A DNA stretch of 64,000 bases from Bradyrhizobium archetypum (GTDB lineage Bacteria > Pseudomonadota > Alphaproteobacteria > Rhizobiales > Xanthobacteraceae): assembly GCF_013114835.1 (NCBI RefSeq), contig NZ_JAAVLW010000001.1, positions 186,001 through 250,000 of the forward strand. The letters are read 5' to 3'. A program made the translations under genes and the position numbers. The notes beneath the pieces are model-generated. The model was given only the letters and a program-made list of their open reading frames with translations. It made no database searches and was not told the DNA's origin. Position 1 is the stretch's first letter; every line of letters starts with the position of its first letter. Positions 49,770-59,819 of this stretch are shown in pieces.

Positions 49770-50285
49770 ATGATGGAGATGATGGATCAAGCAACCGGTT
49801 CGGAGTTGCCGCCGGTATTGCACACGTCGCCGAGACGCGTTCCGTGGGTTTTAGTGCTCGTAGTTATCCTCGTTGGCCTGTGCGCTGCAGGAGCCTATTT
49901 TTGGACCAACGTCGAACACATTGTCGAGACGTCGGCGGCTCGTGAAGTTGCCCCAATGCCAGGCTTGTCACCTGAGGACAGAGCGGCCCTGTCGGAGATT
50001 CAGTCGGGACAACAGAAGACTAGCGATGAGCTCGCGGAACTCAGCCGCAGCATCAGCGCCCAGCTCGCCGATTTAACACGAATCTCGGATCAAATTGCGG
50101 CGCTCACTTTACGGGTCGACTCGTTGCTGAGTCCGGCACCCACGGCTTCTCCTCCTCATGTTAATCGTCCTGGCCATGCCGTTTCGGAGTCGGCCAGGAA
50201 ACCCGTGCGATCGACTAAACCACAAGGGCCGGTTTCTGTCGGGGGCGCGCCGCTGATCTCAGGACCGAACGCGGACGAGCCTTGA
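49770..50285 (+). CDS. Single-span membrane protein with coiled coil, 171 aa
   Basis: One membrane helix (PWVLVLVVILVGLCAAGAYF, about residues 26-45) follows a short N-terminal cytoplasmic segment. Next come a helical stretch with heptads (DELAELSRSISAQLADLTRI, SDQIAALTLRVDSLL) and a Pro/Ser/Lys-rich tail. The topology suggests a periplasmic coiled coil. It resembles hypothetical proteins common in Bradyrhizobium, but no function is known to me. The start may be any of three ATGs within the first five codons. Confidence 0.7.
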   Translation: MMEMMDQATGSELPPVLHTSPRRVPWVLVLVVILVGLCAAGAYFWTNVEHIVETSAAREVAPMPGLSPEDRAALSEIQSGQQKTSDELAELSRSISAQLADLTRISDQIAALTLRVDSLLSPAPTASPPHVNRPGHAVSESARKPVRSTKPQGPVSVGGAPLISGPNADEP

Positions 50286-50554
50286 TGACGTCCCAGAGTG
50301 CTACAGGCTAATCCAGCCCGCCAGCTCCCGCTCAACGCGGTTGATCGTTTCTCGCCAAGCGGCCAGCCGGGCGATTACGGTGCCAAGGCTTACGGCAGTG
50401 CCAGGTCTCCAACGTGACGCTCGCAGAGGCCGTCGACATCGTTGCCGCACCGAGGGCAGTCTGGATCAGATTGCATAGAACCATTTCTACATGGTCGAGG
50501 CGCCGTCCTGTTAGCGACGAGCGGTGATGCTTTTGGATCCGTTTACGCGGCTTG

Positions 50555-51904
50555 TTAATAAGGTGAACGGTTGAGATAAGCGTCGAATGCGGCAGCAACA
50601 GCGCGAATCACAAAGCGGTGCTCCTGCCTCACGCGGACGAAACCCTTTTCGATGTCGACTATCCCGTCCTCGGCGAGCATCGCCAAGCGTTCAGCTGAAT
50701 CGAGAAAAGGGTTCGCATAAAATCCGTGGGCGGCACAGATTGCCGGCACGTCGGCCTCCAGATCGCACATGAGCCGCTCGATGATCGCGGCTCGGACGCG
50801 GTCTTCATCGGTGAGACGGTAGCCTTTTGACGTCGCCAGACGGCCAGCTCTGATGTGCCGGCTGTAGGAGCCTGTTGCAACATCGTTCTGGACGTAACCG
50901 TCGCCGAGACGGCCGATGGCCGACGTGCCGAAGCCGATCAGGGTTTTGCAGGTGTCGGCCGAGTAGCCCAAGGAGTTACGCCGCAGGCGACCGGCTTTCT
51001 GCGCCAGCGCGAGCTCATCGTCCGGCAAGGCGAAATGGTCGAGCCCGATTTGGTGGTAGCCGGCGTCGACCAGCGTATCGGCCACGGCCGCGGCCTGTTC
51101 GGCGCGGGCAGCACTGTCCGGCAGCGCTGCCTCATCGATCAGGCGCTGACGTTTCATATACGAAGGAACGTGCGCGTAGCCGAAAACCGCAAGCCGGTTT
51201 GGGCGCATGGCGATCGCCATCGTCGTGCTCTCGACGCAGGACTGCACCGTCTGATTTGGGAGACCGAAAATAAGGTCGAAGTTGATGCGGCTTATTCCGT
51301 GCCGGCGAAGATTTTCGACGGCAGCGGCGGTCTGCGCCTTACTCTGGACCCGGTTGATCGCTTTTTGAACGATGGGATCGAAGCTCTGCACACCGAGGCT
51401 CGCGCGGTTCACGCCGGCTGCTCCTAACGCTTCGGCCATCTCGACCGTGAACGTGCGCGGGTCGATCTCGACGGCGATTGCAGCCGTTTTCCTGAACGCG
51501 AAGCGGCGGCGCAGGAGTTCCATCAGGGCCAGGAACTCCGCTGGCGCGATGACGGTCGGCGTTCCGCCGCCGAAGTGCACGTCGCTCACGGGCAGCGCTT
51601 GCGGCGCTTGCTCCGCGACCAAACGGATCTCCTCACGCAGCACCGACAGATAATTCAGGATCGGCGCACCCCGGCGACTGACGGCCGTCGGAAAGCCGCA
51701 ATACCAGCAGATCGACCGGCAGAACGGAATGTGGAGATAGAGCGACACGGAGTCGTCAGGCGGCAGGCGCCTCAGCCATTTCTCACAGTCCTGTGCACCG
51801 ACATCCGCGGAGAACTCCGGTACAGTTGGATAGATGGTGTACCAAGGCAGGCGGGCATCGCAATACTTTTTCAGGATTGAGGCCTGCAACGGTTGCTTTC
51901 CCAA
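50555..51904 (-). CDS. hemN: Oxygen-independent coproporphyrinogen III dehydrogenase HemN
   Basis: This 449-residue radical-SAM enzyme decarboxylates coproporphyrinogen III in haem synthesis when oxygen is scarce. The cluster motif is Cys62-x3-Cys66-x2-Cys69 (HIPFCRSICWYCGF), followed by VHFGGGTPT, EIDPRTFT, RASLGVQSFD and FDLIFGLPNQT. The only start before an in-frame stop is TTG 51904. A FixK/FNR-type box lies 43 bp upstream, fitting low-oxygen induction in nodules. It separates the hyp genes from the rest of the island and is on the same strand. Confidence 0.94.
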   Translation of the reverse strand: MGKQPLQASILKKYCDARLPWYTIYPTVPEFSADVGAQDCEKWLRRLPPDDSVSLYLHIPFCRSICWYCGFPTAVSRRGAPILNYLSVLREEIRLVAEQAPQALPVSDVHFGGGTPTVIAPAEFLALMELLRRRFAFRKTAAIAVEIDPRTFTVEMAEALGAAGVNRASLGVQSFDPIVQKAINRVQSKAQTAAAVENLRRHGISRINFDLIFGLPNQTVQSCVESTTMAIAMRPNRLAVFGYAHVPSYMKRQRLIDEAALPDSAARAEQAAAVADTLVDAGYHQIGLDHFALPDDELALAQKAGRLRRNSLGYSADTCKTLIGFGTSAIGRLGDGYVQNDVATGSYSRHIRAGRLATSKGYRLTDEDRVRAAIIERLMCDLEADVPAICAAHGFYANPFLDSAERLAMLAEDGIVDIEKGFVRVRQEHRFVIRAVAAAFDAYLNRSPY

Positions 51905-51947
51905 GCTTATATCAGCATCACCCTAAGCGCTGCGCTCCCCTGTGTCT

Positions 51948-51961
51948 TTGCGCCATATCAA
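51948..51961. promoter_or_regulatory. FixK2/FNR-type box upstream of hemN
   Basis: TTGC-GCCATA-TCAA fits the TTG(A/C)-N6-(T/G)CAA consensus of FixK/FNR boxes. Its centre is about 50 bp upstream of the hemN start, placing a class II transcription start near 51914. Confidence 0.7.
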
Positions 51962-52173
51962 ACGGTCCGCTCTTACCCGCGAAATCTGCGTTCCATCGAA
52001 CCCTGCTAAGGTCCGGTCAGCATGATAGCGGGACTCATTTGACGTTTGTGAGAGGACCGAATTTATTACACGACTGATGTTGAAGCAGGGCTTGATGTTA
52101 AGGATGCTTCATGAGGAATCGCTCGGGCGATCTGCTCAAAGCAACAACGAAATGGCAGAAGTTGCTATTGTGC

Positions 52174-53220
52174 TCAACAGATCCGGGGTAATTGTTCGCC
52201 CAACAGCCAATCGACAATTCGCCCCCCACCAAAGCTGGTTGACAGCTGCACAAACTGATGGCTGTCGGCTACGGCCTCGCCGATATCAGCAGCATCGCAC
52301 CCGAGCGGATGCCCCCTCATAGCTGCAAGCACGGCATCGGCCATATCAGCCGCCACGATGGCAACGAGCTTGCCCTCGTTGGCGACATGTAGCGGATCAA
52401 GCCCAAGGAGTTCGCAGGCGGCGGCAACCGCCGGCTTCACCGGAATGGCCTCTTCCTGCAGACGGAACCCGAGGCCCGACTGATGCGCAATCTCGTTGAG
52501 CATCGCGGCAAGACCGCCGCGCGTGGGGTCGCGCATCACCCGGATGCTGCTGCCGCCCGCCGCAACCATTAGGGCTACGAGATCATGCAGCGCCGCGGAA
52601 TCCGAGACGATCTCGGTCTCGAAAGCGAGATTCTGGCGCCTCGACATGATCGCCGCACCATGGTCGCCGAGACTGCCAGAGACCAGCACGCGGTCGCCGA
52701 CCCTTGCCTTCTCCGCGGAGAGATCGAGCCCATCGGCCAAAACCCCGACCCCCGTCGTCGAGATGAACAGGCCGTCCGCCTTCCCGCGTTCGACGACCTT
52801 GGTGTCACCCGTGATGATGTAAACGCCGGCGGCGCGCGCGGCCTCGCCCATCGAATCTGCAATCGTCTTCAGATCCGAAAAGCGGAAGCCCTCCTCGATG
52901 ATGAAGCTTGCCGATAGATAGAGCGGACGCGCGCCGCCCATCGCGACATCATTGATCGTGCCGTGCACCGCGAGCGATCCGATATTGCCGCCGGGAAAGA
53001 ACAGCGGCGAAACGACATAGCCATCGGTCGTCATCACCATCCTGCCGGCGCCAACATCGAAGGCCGCCTGATCGTTGCCGCGGGCGAGCCATTCATTCCC
53101 GAAGGCTTCGTGAAACAGGCCGGAGATCAGCTGCGCCATGGCGCGTCCCCCGGCGCCATGGGACAGGTCGACCCGTCCGTTCTCGATGTCGAGCTTGCGT
53201 TGATAGGCCGTTGCTCTCAT
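52174..53220 (-). CDS. hypE: Hydrogenase maturation protein HypE
   Basis: This 348-residue protein dehydrates the carbamoyl group on its own C-terminal cysteine to thiocyanate, supplying CN ligands to the NiFe site. The C-terminus is the required PRIC. Other landmarks are LSHGAGGRAMAQLI, TTDGYVVSPLFFPGGNIGSL, GDTKVVERGKADG and RDPTRGGLAAMLNEIA. I chose ATG 53218-53220, which overlaps the hypD stop, rather than the longer open frame. It looks intact. Confidence 0.96.
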   Translation of the reverse strand: MRATAYQRKLDIENGRVDLSHGAGGRAMAQLISGLFHEAFGNEWLARGNDQAAFDVGAGRMVMTTDGYVVSPLFFPGGNIGSLAVHGTINDVAMGGARPLYLSASFIIEEGFRFSDLKTIADSMGEAARAAGVYIITGDTKVVERGKADGLFISTTGVGVLADGLDLSAEKARVGDRVLVSGSLGDHGAAIMSRRQNLAFETEIVSDSAALHDLVALMVAAGGSSIRVMRDPTRGGLAAMLNEIAHQSGLGFRLQEEAIPVKPAVAAACELLGLDPLHVANEGKLVAIVAADMADAVLAAMRGHPLGCDAADIGEAVADSHQFVQLSTSFGGGRIVDWLLGEQLPRIC

Positions 53221-54358
53221 CACGCCCGCCTCAACTGATAATCGCGAAACCGTCCATACGTCCAATGCGCGGCACAGGCGCCTTCCGATGAGACCATGCA
53301 CGATCCTATCGGGATTTCCGGCGTGCAGACGGTTCCGAACAGCTTGCAGTCAACCGGCCTCTTCACGCCACGCAGGATGGCCCCGCACTCGCACGCCGGA
53401 TTATCGGCGACACGCACTTCGTGCATCGCGAAGCGCTTCTCGGCGTCGAATTGAGCGTAAGCCTGCTTTAGCTTTAATCCGCTATGGGGTACGAGTCCGA
53501 GCCCGCGCCATTCAAACTGGTCACGCAATTCAAAGATATCCGACACCTCTTCCTGGGCGCGCCGATTGCCTTTCCGCGTCACCGCACGGCTGTATTGGTT
53601 CTCCACCTCATGTCGGCCTTCGTTCACCTGCCGCACCAGCATCAGGATCGCCTGCATCATATCGAGCGGTTCAAATCCCGCTATCACGATCGGCTTGCCG
53701 AATTGTTCCGCGAGGACCTCGTAAGGCTCCGTGCCGATGATGGTGCTGACATGCGCAGGCCCGAGGAAGCCATCAATTTCGACCCGCCCGATATTGCGGA
53801 TACCGGGACTCTCGAGAATGCTGTGCATCGCCGAGGGCGTCAGCACGTGGTTGCAGAAAACACTGAAACTCTTCAGCCATTTCTTCTCGGCAAGCCGGAT
53901 CATCACCGCCGTCGGCGGCGTCGTGGTCTCAAATCCAATGGCAAAAAAGACCACCTCCCGATTCGGTGCCTGTTCGGCGATCCTGATCGCATCGAGCGTC
54001 GAGTAGACCATCCGAATGTCGGCGCCAAACGCCTTGGCGCTCAGCAGGGATTTTCCCTGCGAGCCGGGGACGCGCATCAGGTCGCCATAAACACAGAGAG
54101 TGACCTCCGGCCGCTCGGCGAGCCTGATCGCCATGTCGATCCGGCTGGCGGGCAGAACACAGACGGGACAACCCGGCCCGTGGATCATCCGAACGTTCGC
54201 AGGCAATATATCCTCCAGGCCATAGCGGGAAATCGCATGCGTGTGTCCGCCGCAGAATTCCATGAACCGATATTCCCTTTGCGAATCGGCTTCGGCGCCA
54301 ATCGCACGCAGAGCCCGTGCGCGATAGTCTTGTCGCCAAATTCGTCGGCATATTTCAT
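53220..54358 (-). pseudogene. hypD: HypD with a frameshift near its N-terminus
   Basis: The genuine start is ATG 54356-54358, reading MKYADEFGDKTIAHGL and then leaving the HypD frame. The correct continuation RAIGAEADSQREYRFMEFCG is one frame away, so a single nucleotide appears to be missing near 54311-54313. From the internal ATG at 54261-54263 onward, 347 residues are normal HypD (MEFCGGHTHAISRYG, HGPGCPVCVLP, FGTVCTPEI and the 4Fe-4S cysteines). A ribosome site (AGGGA) precedes that internal ATG, so a protein missing about 32 residues might be made. HypD works with HypC to add CO and CN to iron. A sequencing error remains possible. Confidence 0.85.
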
Positions 54359-54451
54359 GACTGGAGCTCCCGCCCCACGCTGCCTAGCTCCTTCGATGGC
54401 AATGTCATCGGGAAGAATTTTGGCGACCTCGGCTGGTACTGAGAGACACAT
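54355..54451 (-). pseudogene. hypC: HypC with internal out-of-frame deletion
   Basis: The 5' end ([19 protein letters not shown], including essential Cys2) and the 3' end (ELGSVGRELQS followed by TGA overlapping the hypD ATG) of hypC are both present, but only 97 bp separate the start and stop. HypC is normally about 75-85 residues, so roughly 45-50 codons are missing, and the two ends are in different frames. HypC is the chaperone that carries iron between HypD and the large subunit. The paralogue HupF is intact but is not known to replace it fully. Confidence 0.9.
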
Positions 54452-56718
54452 CAGGCTGTTCCTTCCAGGGCTGACGGCCGTTGTTCAATCTGCAGAGCGG
54501 CGATCCAGGCTTGTCCGAGGCTCAAGCCACCGTCATTGGGTGGAACCTGCCGTGGCAGCAGCGGAGTGAGGCCGGCCGCCATGCAGCCGCGCTCGATTTC
54601 ATCTGCGAGTACCGCGTTCAGGAAGCAGCCGCCGCTCAGAACGACGGTGGCAACGCCAGTTGCCCGCGCCGCGCGCGCGACCCAGTCAACGCAGGCAGCG
54701 GCGAACGTGCCATGAAATAGCCAGGCTCCCTCCGCGGCGCCAACGTTGTTTGCAATCAAATGCGCAAACAGCGGGCGAAAGGACAGCACGTCGCCATCGA
54801 TCATCCAGCCCTCTTCAAGCACCGCAGTCCGCCGCACACACGCCTCGAGCTTCATCGCGGCTTCGCCCTCATAGCTCTGCAAAGTCGCGATCCCCAGCAG
54901 CGCCGCCGCTGCTTCGAACAGCCGGCCCGCGCTGGTCGTGGTCGCCACGCCGGGCTGATCGAGCAATGACCGCAGACGCTCGGCCTGCGGCTGTGCTGCG
55001 AAGCGCAGCCCGATTTCCTTTTTCCGCCCCAGCAAGTGAAATATTGCACTCGCCATGCGCCAAGGCTCGCGGGCTGCGCGATCTCCGCCGGGCATTTGCA
55101 ACGGCGCGAGATGCCCGATTCGTCGAAATCCGGCGCCTTCGCACAACAATAGCTCGCCACCCCAGTTGCCGCCGTCGGAGCCATAACCATAGCCGTCGAG
55201 GAGAAGGGCGAGCGTAGGCCCCCCAAGGCCATGCTCCGCGATAACGGCGGCAGCGTGCGCGTGGTGATGCTGGACAGCGACCAGCGCGCGGCCGCTCGCT
55301 TCCGCAAAGCGGGTGGTCGCCATGTTGGGATGCAGATCATGGGCAATGACGACAGGATCGATGTCGAGGGTCGATGTGAGGTGCCGGATGGTCTCCTCGA
55401 AGAAGCGGATGCCTTCAGCCGTATCGAGATCACCGATGTGCTGGGAGACGAAGGCCTCCCTGCCCCGTGTGACCGTAATGGTCGATTTCAACGCGCCGCC
55501 GACGGCGAGCACGGGCGGCACAGACCTCGCAAGCCGGATAGGTTCGGGAACATAGCCACGGGCCCGACGAATGAATTGGCGCCGCCCCGCCACCACCGCC
55601 ATTACCGAATCATCGGCGCGCGTCAGAATATCGCGATCATGGGTCACGATCAGATCGGCGATTCCCGCGAGCCGCCGCAGCGCCTCCGCGTTGTCGATCG
55701 GGAGCGGTTCGCCGCCGGGATTAGCACTGGTGCTGACAATGACCGGACCTTCAACCCGATGCCATGCACCTGTCGAACGAAGCGCATGGAAGATGAGGTG
55801 ATGCAACGGGGCCGCCGGCAGCATCACGCCGACGCGCGACAGGCCAGGGGCTATCGCCGGCGCTAGATTGTTGCGCGACGGCAGGAGGACGATCGGACGG
55901 GCGACGGATTCGAGCAGTGGGAGCTCGGCGGCATTAGCCTCCGCAATCTCGCTGACCTGCTCTACGGAACCAACCATGACCGCGAACGGCTTCTGGTCGC
56001 GCTGTTTCCTCCTGCGCAAACGCTGCACGGCATCATGGTTGCGAGCGTCGCAAAGCAGCTGGTACCCGCCAATCCCCTTTATTGCGACGATTTGGCCGCC
56101 ATCGATCCCCGCGGCAATGTCGTTGATCCCATGACTGAGCCGAGGACCGCATGTCGGACACGCAATCGCTTCCGCATGAAACCTGCGGCTCGCCGGATCG
56201 GCATATTCGCCCGCGCAGGCGGCACACATCGCAAAGTCCCCCATCGCCGTGTTGCGGCGATCGTAGGGAAGCCGTTCGGCGATGGTGTAGCGCGGGCCGC
56301 AATGAGAGCAGTTGATGAAGGGATAGAGGTAATGGCGGCTGTTCGGGTCGAACAACTCATCGAGACATTGCTGGCATGTCGCGGCATCGGCGACGATCCG
56401 CGTTGAGACCCTCCCGTGTTCGCTGGCGCGGATCGAGAAGTCTTTCGCCGCAAGCGCATCAATCTCCTGAACGGAGATGTGGTCGATCCGCGCCAATGGA
56501 GGGCTTTCGAGTGGCAAAGCGGCCACAAACTCGCACGTAAGGTCGCCCTCAACCTCGATGATCACGCCATCAGGATCGTTGGCGACGAATCCGGCCAACC
56601 TATAGCGGGTAGCGAGACCATAAATATACGGACGAAAGCCGACACCCTGCACGGCGCCACTGACGCGCACCTGCAGCCGCGTTCCGCCCCGGATGATGGC
56701 GTCGCTGCTCGCGCTCAT
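54451..56718 (-). CDS. hypF: Carbamoyltransferase HypF
   Basis: This 755-residue protein transfers carbamoyl from carbamoyl phosphate to HypE. An acylphosphatase domain comes first ([18 protein letters not shown], about 15-100). Two zinc-finger motifs follow (CQQCLDEL...[17 protein letters not shown]...CPTCGPRL), then a YrdC-like domain ([15 protein letters not shown]) and a Kae1-like domain with [15 protein letters not shown] and [10 protein letters not shown]. The start overlaps the hypB stop by 4 nt and it abuts hypC. It is full-length and intact. Confidence 0.97.
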   Translation of the reverse strand: MSASSDAIIRGGTRLQVRVSGAVQGVGFRPYIYGLATRYRLAGFVANDPDGVIIEVEGDLTCEFVAALPLESPPLARIDHISVQEIDALAAKDFSIRASEHGRVSTRIVADAATCQQCLDELFDPNSRHYLYPFINCSHCGPRYTIAERLPYDRRNTAMGDFAMCAACAGEYADPASRRFHAEAIACPTCGPRLSHGINDIAAGIDGGQIVAIKGIGGYQLLCDARNHDAVQRLRRRKQRDQKPFAVMVGSVEQVSEIAEANAAELPLLESVARPIVLLPSRNNLAPAIAPGLSRVGVMLPAAPLHHLIFHALRSTGAWHRVEGPVIVSTSANPGGEPLPIDNAEALRRLAGIADLIVTHDRDILTRADDSVMAVVAGRRQFIRRARGYVPEPIRLARSVPPVLAVGGALKSTITVTRGREAFVSQHIGDLDTAEGIRFFEETIRHLTSTLDIDPVVIAHDLHPNMATTRFAEASGRALVAVQHHHAHAAAVIAEHGLGGPTLALLLDGYGYGSDGGNWGGELLLCEGAGFRRIGHLAPLQMPGGDRAAREPWRMASAIFHLLGRKKEIGLRFAAQPQAERLRSLLDQPGVATTTSAGRLFEAAAALLGIATLQSYEGEAAMKLEACVRRTAVLEEGWMIDGDVLSFRPLFAHLIANNVGAAEGAWLFHGTFAAACVDWVARAARATGVATVVLSGGCFLNAVLADEIERGCMAAGLTPLLPRQVPPNDGGLSLGQAWIAALQIEQRPSALEGTA

Positions 56719-57662
56719 CGCAATGCGTCACCGACGGGACGCCTCTGATTCGCAGCCTGCTTCCAGATCCAGGCGTAGAGCGCGGCAAAGCCCTCGCCCG
56801 TACGCGCCGAAACCGTCAGCACCTCAATGTTCGGATTGACGCGTCTCGCATATTCGATGGTCTTGGCTAAATCGAAGTCGATCACCGGCACCAGATCAAT
56901 CTTGTTGATCAGCATCAGCGACGATGCGGCGAACATATCCGGATATTTGAGCGGCTTGTCTTCACCATCGGCGGTCGAGAACACCACGATCTTGCAGGCC
57001 TCGCCGAGATCGAACGCCGCGGGACAAACTAGATTCCCGACATTCTCGATGAAGAGAATACCGCCCTTAAGCGGCGGCAAGCAACTATAAGCCTCACCGA
57101 CCATCGCAGCATCGAGATGGCAGCCCTTGCCAGTATTGATCTGGATTGCGGGAACGCCGGTGGCGCGAATGCGATCGGCATCGTTCGAGGTCTGCTGGTC
57201 TCCCTCGATGACACCAACCGGGCGGCTATCCTTCAGTTCGGAGACGGCGCGGACGAGCAGCGAGGTTTTGCCGGCGCCCGGACTGGAAACAAGATTGAAT
57301 ACGAGCAGGTCATCTGTCAGGAAGCGCGCGCGGTTGTTGGCGGCGATCCTATTGTTCTTGCCAAGGATGTCGCGCTCGATCCGAATGGTTCGCTCGCTGC
57401 TCATACCCACGATCTTCAAGCCGGCCGGATCGGCACCGCAATCCACAAGTGCCCCTCCGCCCAGAGCATGCTGATGGCTATGATCATGATGGTGATAATG
57501 GCCGTGGTGATGGTTGTGAGAATCATGCACGTAATGACCGCAATGCACATGATCACGGTGGTGACCGTAGTGATCATTGTGATGGCCCTGGGTTTGCTCA
57601 CTTTGCGCGTCGGCAGGTTCGGTGGAGGGTGTTCTTTCGCTACAGCCACATACGGTACACAT
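56715..57662 (-). CDS. hypB: Nickel-binding GTPase HypB
   Basis: This 315-residue protein inserts nickel with HypA. It starts at ATG 57660-57662 with MCTVCGC (high-affinity Ni motif). A His-rich stretch at residues 27-65 has about 20 histidines and probably stores nickel. The GTPase core has P-loop SSPGAGKTS (126-134), [16 protein letters not shown], the metal-binding GKGCHLDA and NKIDLVPV. The ATG directly abuts the hypA stop. Confidence 0.97.
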   Translation of the reverse strand: MCTVCGCSERTPSTEPADAQSEQTQGHHNDHYGHHRDHVHCGHYVHDSHNHHHGHYHHHDHSHQHALGGGALVDCGADPAGLKIVGMSSERTIRIERDILGKNNRIAANNRARFLTDDLLVFNLVSSPGAGKTSLLVRAVSELKDSRPVGVIEGDQQTSNDADRIRATGVPAIQINTGKGCHLDAAMVGEAYSCLPPLKGGILFIENVGNLVCPAAFDLGEACKIVVFSTADGEDKPLKYPDMFAASSLMLINKIDLVPVIDFDLAKTIEYARRVNPNIEVLTVSARTGEGFAALYAWIWKQAANQRRPVGDALR

Positions 57663-58003
57663 CAATCGACCTCCAGCTCTTTCACCCGCATCTCTTCGCC
57701 CCCGGTCACCTGCAGCTGATAGCTGCCGCAGCAGGAACACGGCTCATCGCGGTGCGCAATCTCAACGCTCCTCGAACAGGCAAAGCACCAGGCGACGCCA
57801 GGCAACTCGACGACCTCAATGACCGCGCCATCGGCGATGGTCCGCGCGGCAACGGCCGCAAAGCAGAACCTCATCGCTTCGGGAGCGACATGGCTCAGCG
57901 CCCCGATCTCCAGACATACGGTCTTCACCCTGGAAAACGATCGCCGGCGCGCCTCCTCCTCAACGATCTCGACGATGCCCTCACAAAGCGCCATTTCATG
58001 CAT
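57662..58003 (-). CDS. hypA: Nickel metallochaperone HypA
   Basis: This 113-residue protein begins [18 protein letters not shown], with His2 as Ni ligand, and has the zinc motif [20 protein letters not shown]. It delivers nickel with HypB. The start overlaps the hupK stop by 8 nt. It looks intact. Confidence 0.96.
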   Translation of the reverse strand: MHEMALCEGIVEIVEEEARRRSFSRVKTVCLEIGALSHVAPEAMRFCFAAVAARTIADGAVIEVVELPGVAWCFACSRSVEIAHRDEPCSCCGSYQLQVTGGEEMRVKELEVD

Positions 58004-59090
58004 CGCCAATTTCGCGAAAATTGAGAGTGAACCCGACGCAAGGGTCGAAGGATGCGACCATCGCGCGAACCGCACGCTGTCCCCGTGGTTTCGCGGCCAG
58101 CACCGCGCCTTGCAGGCTGCGGACAAGCGGTCCGCGCGCGTGGAAATTCCACTCGGTCGGGGCAATAACTTCGAAGCGCGACATCTGCCGCTGACGATCA
58201 AGCTCCACCGCGTGATAGAGACGTCCCCTCGCGCATTCGACCGCGGCCGCACCACGGCCCGGCCCCAGCCTGTAACTTTCGACGATCCCATGCTCCGCTG
58301 TTTCAACACGAGCACCGAGGCGAAGCCAAGCGCGCAGCCGCGCGATTTCCGCAATCCTCGCCTTCAGCCGCTCGGCCGGCCCCGACCGGCCTAGCGTGAT
58401 CTGAAGACGCATCATTTGGCGTGCCCACGCACCTGTTTCGGGAATGCGGCCCTCAAGGTCGGGACAACGGCAAAATCCTGCATCATCCACGAGCCGTTCA
58501 ATGACGTCGCGGTCGTCAGCAACGGACAAAAACGAGTGCTGCATCGGCGTTGGGTTCAACGCATCTTCCTCGAGAGCCGCGACGCGAAGCGCTAGTGGGG
58601 TACCGAGCCTCGGCGCTCCCTCTTCGTTCGTTATGCCAAGCGCCGCCAGCGCAATCGCAACCCGCGCTATTGCCTCGCGTCGAACTTGGCCGCAGCTGGG
58701 CTCTGCGCTGCTGAGAAGCGCCGATACACCCTGCATCAGGGCGCGGATCGCTGCGGCGCTGGTAGCATCCAGCGGGAAATGCCCGACAAACAGGCCCCGC
58801 AGCAATTCCGCCAGCCGCTCGGCAACGACCATGGCGATACGATGCTGCCGCGTCGCAAGGCTGATGCCTTCGCCGCGCGCCGCCTCGATCGCGGACAGGA
58901 ATGCCACCTGGTGCGCGGCGGCACACAACGAGAAGATTCGCGGCAGCACATTGAGCAACGAAGCGGGCGGCTTGCCGGCGAACAGCCGCCCCAGTGGCGG
59001 CCGGGCGCGCGGCAGAATCTCGACCGCGGCAATTGCGTCGCCAGCAAGCGATACGGTAACATCGATCTGGTTGCGGATGGCGAGGCTCAT
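57996..59090 (-). CDS. hupK: Hydrogenase expression protein HupK
   Basis: This 364-residue protein resembles HupK, a diverged relative of the hydrogenase large subunit thought to act as a scaffold in NiFe cofactor assembly in oxygen-tolerant systems. It has an HupL-like C-terminus (MVASFDPCVGFTLNFRE) with only one cysteine of the usual pair, as in the family. ATGA coupling to hupJ is seen at 59087-59090. Confidence 0.9.
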   Translation of the reverse strand: MSLAIRNQIDVTVSLAGDAIAAVEILPRARPPLGRLFAGKPPASLLNVLPRIFSLCAAAHQVAFLSAIEAARGEGISLATRQHRIAMVVAERLAELLRGLFVGHFPLDATSAAAIRALMQGVSALLSSAEPSCGQVRREAIARVAIALAALGITNEEGAPRLGTPLALRVAALEEDALNPTPMQHSFLSVADDRDVIERLVDDAGFCRCPDLEGRIPETGAWARQMMRLQITLGRSGPAERLKARIAEIARLRAWLRLGARVETAEHGIVESYRLGPGRGAAAVECARGRLYHAVELDRQRQMSRFEVIAPTEWNFHARGPLVRSLQGAVLAAKPRGQRAVRAMVASFDPCVGFTLNFREIGDA

Positions 59091-59614
59091 GCGCGCCGCT
59101 CAGTCTGTACACCGCGCAAGAAAGTCCGGCGGTCGATCGGAGTGATATTTGGCGCATCGGGCCCATGTGACGCCGCGCGATTGGCCGGCGACATCAGCGC
59201 CGCGAGCACTGCTTCGGCGGTGGCGCGCGCGGAGGCCATATCCTCGAACTCAAACATCGGCGAGAACAGTGAGTAGCTCGCGATCGAGCCCACAGGCGCC
59301 AGCTCGCTGACGGTGAATTCGATGTCGCCGGCCGGCAATCGCAAGCGCAGGTTCGTGCCCGGAGACGATTGCGAAGTGCCGTCACGCATGCGTGTGACCA
59401 CGTTCATGAACCAAGGCGTGACCATCATGCCGACGACCCTGCCCTCGCGCGCGCGAAAGCCGATGGCTTCGACGCTCAAGGCCTCGTTGAAGATCGGCAG
59501 GTCGCGCATGCTGCGATCGGCGATATCCCGATAGGCTGCCGCGAGCATCTCGCCCCACGCCGACGCATCGGCGTGCACGCTCCTGCGGGGATGCTGTTCG
59601 CGGTCAGAAATCAT
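59087..59614 (-). CDS. hupJ: Hydrogenase assembly chaperone HupJ (HybE family)
   Basis: This 175-residue protein starts at ATG 59612-59614 (MISDREQHPRRSVHADASAW). It matches the HybE/HupJ family with MRDLPIFNEALSVEAIGFR, MVTPWFMNVVTRM and LFSPMFEFEDMASAR. The C-terminal RRTFLRG is typical. HupJ proteins act on the small or large subunit before export. The start overlaps the end of hupI. Confidence 0.92.
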   Translation of the reverse strand: MISDREQHPRRSVHADASAWGEMLAAAYRDIADRSMRDLPIFNEALSVEAIGFRAREGRVVGMMVTPWFMNVVTRMRDGTSQSSPGTNLRLRLPAGDIEFTVSELAPVGSIASYSLFSPMFEFEDMASARATAEAVLAALMSPANRAASHGPDAPNITPIDRRTFLRGVQTERRA

Positions 59615-59819
59615 CTTCAATCGCCATGAACTTCGATTTGGGCGCATCGACATTTGCGACAACGCCATTTTTCGGGCAACCCGGCGAAAGGCATTCCAGC
59701 TGCAATCTGCGTCGCCTCATCCCCCTCAGCCGGGTCGTAACCGATCCAACAGATGCCGCACTTCGTGCGTGCGCCGTCTGCGATATGCTTCTTGACGCCA
59801 AATTGTCGAAGCTCGTCAT
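59604..59819 (-). pseudogene. hupI: HupI rubredoxin with two frameshifts
   Basis: The ATG at 59817-59819 overlaps the hupH stop and starts MTSFDN in one frame. The rubredoxin core FGVKKHIADGARTKCGICW to LPEKWRCRKC, with both CxxC pairs, is in the next frame; the end DAPKSKFMAIEDDF returns to the first frame. One T seems missing in AATTTGG near 59801, and one C is inserted near 59650. The frame that starts at the ATG is open throughout, but the metal-binding core is mistranslated. HupI supports small-subunit maturation at high oxygen. Sequencing error is possible, but two errors in 215 bp would be needed. Confidence 0.88.

Noticed and set aside
57416..57649. Ile/Met/Thr-rich ORF in the hypB 5' region
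   Set aside because: It is the out-of-frame reading of the His-codon run in hypB.
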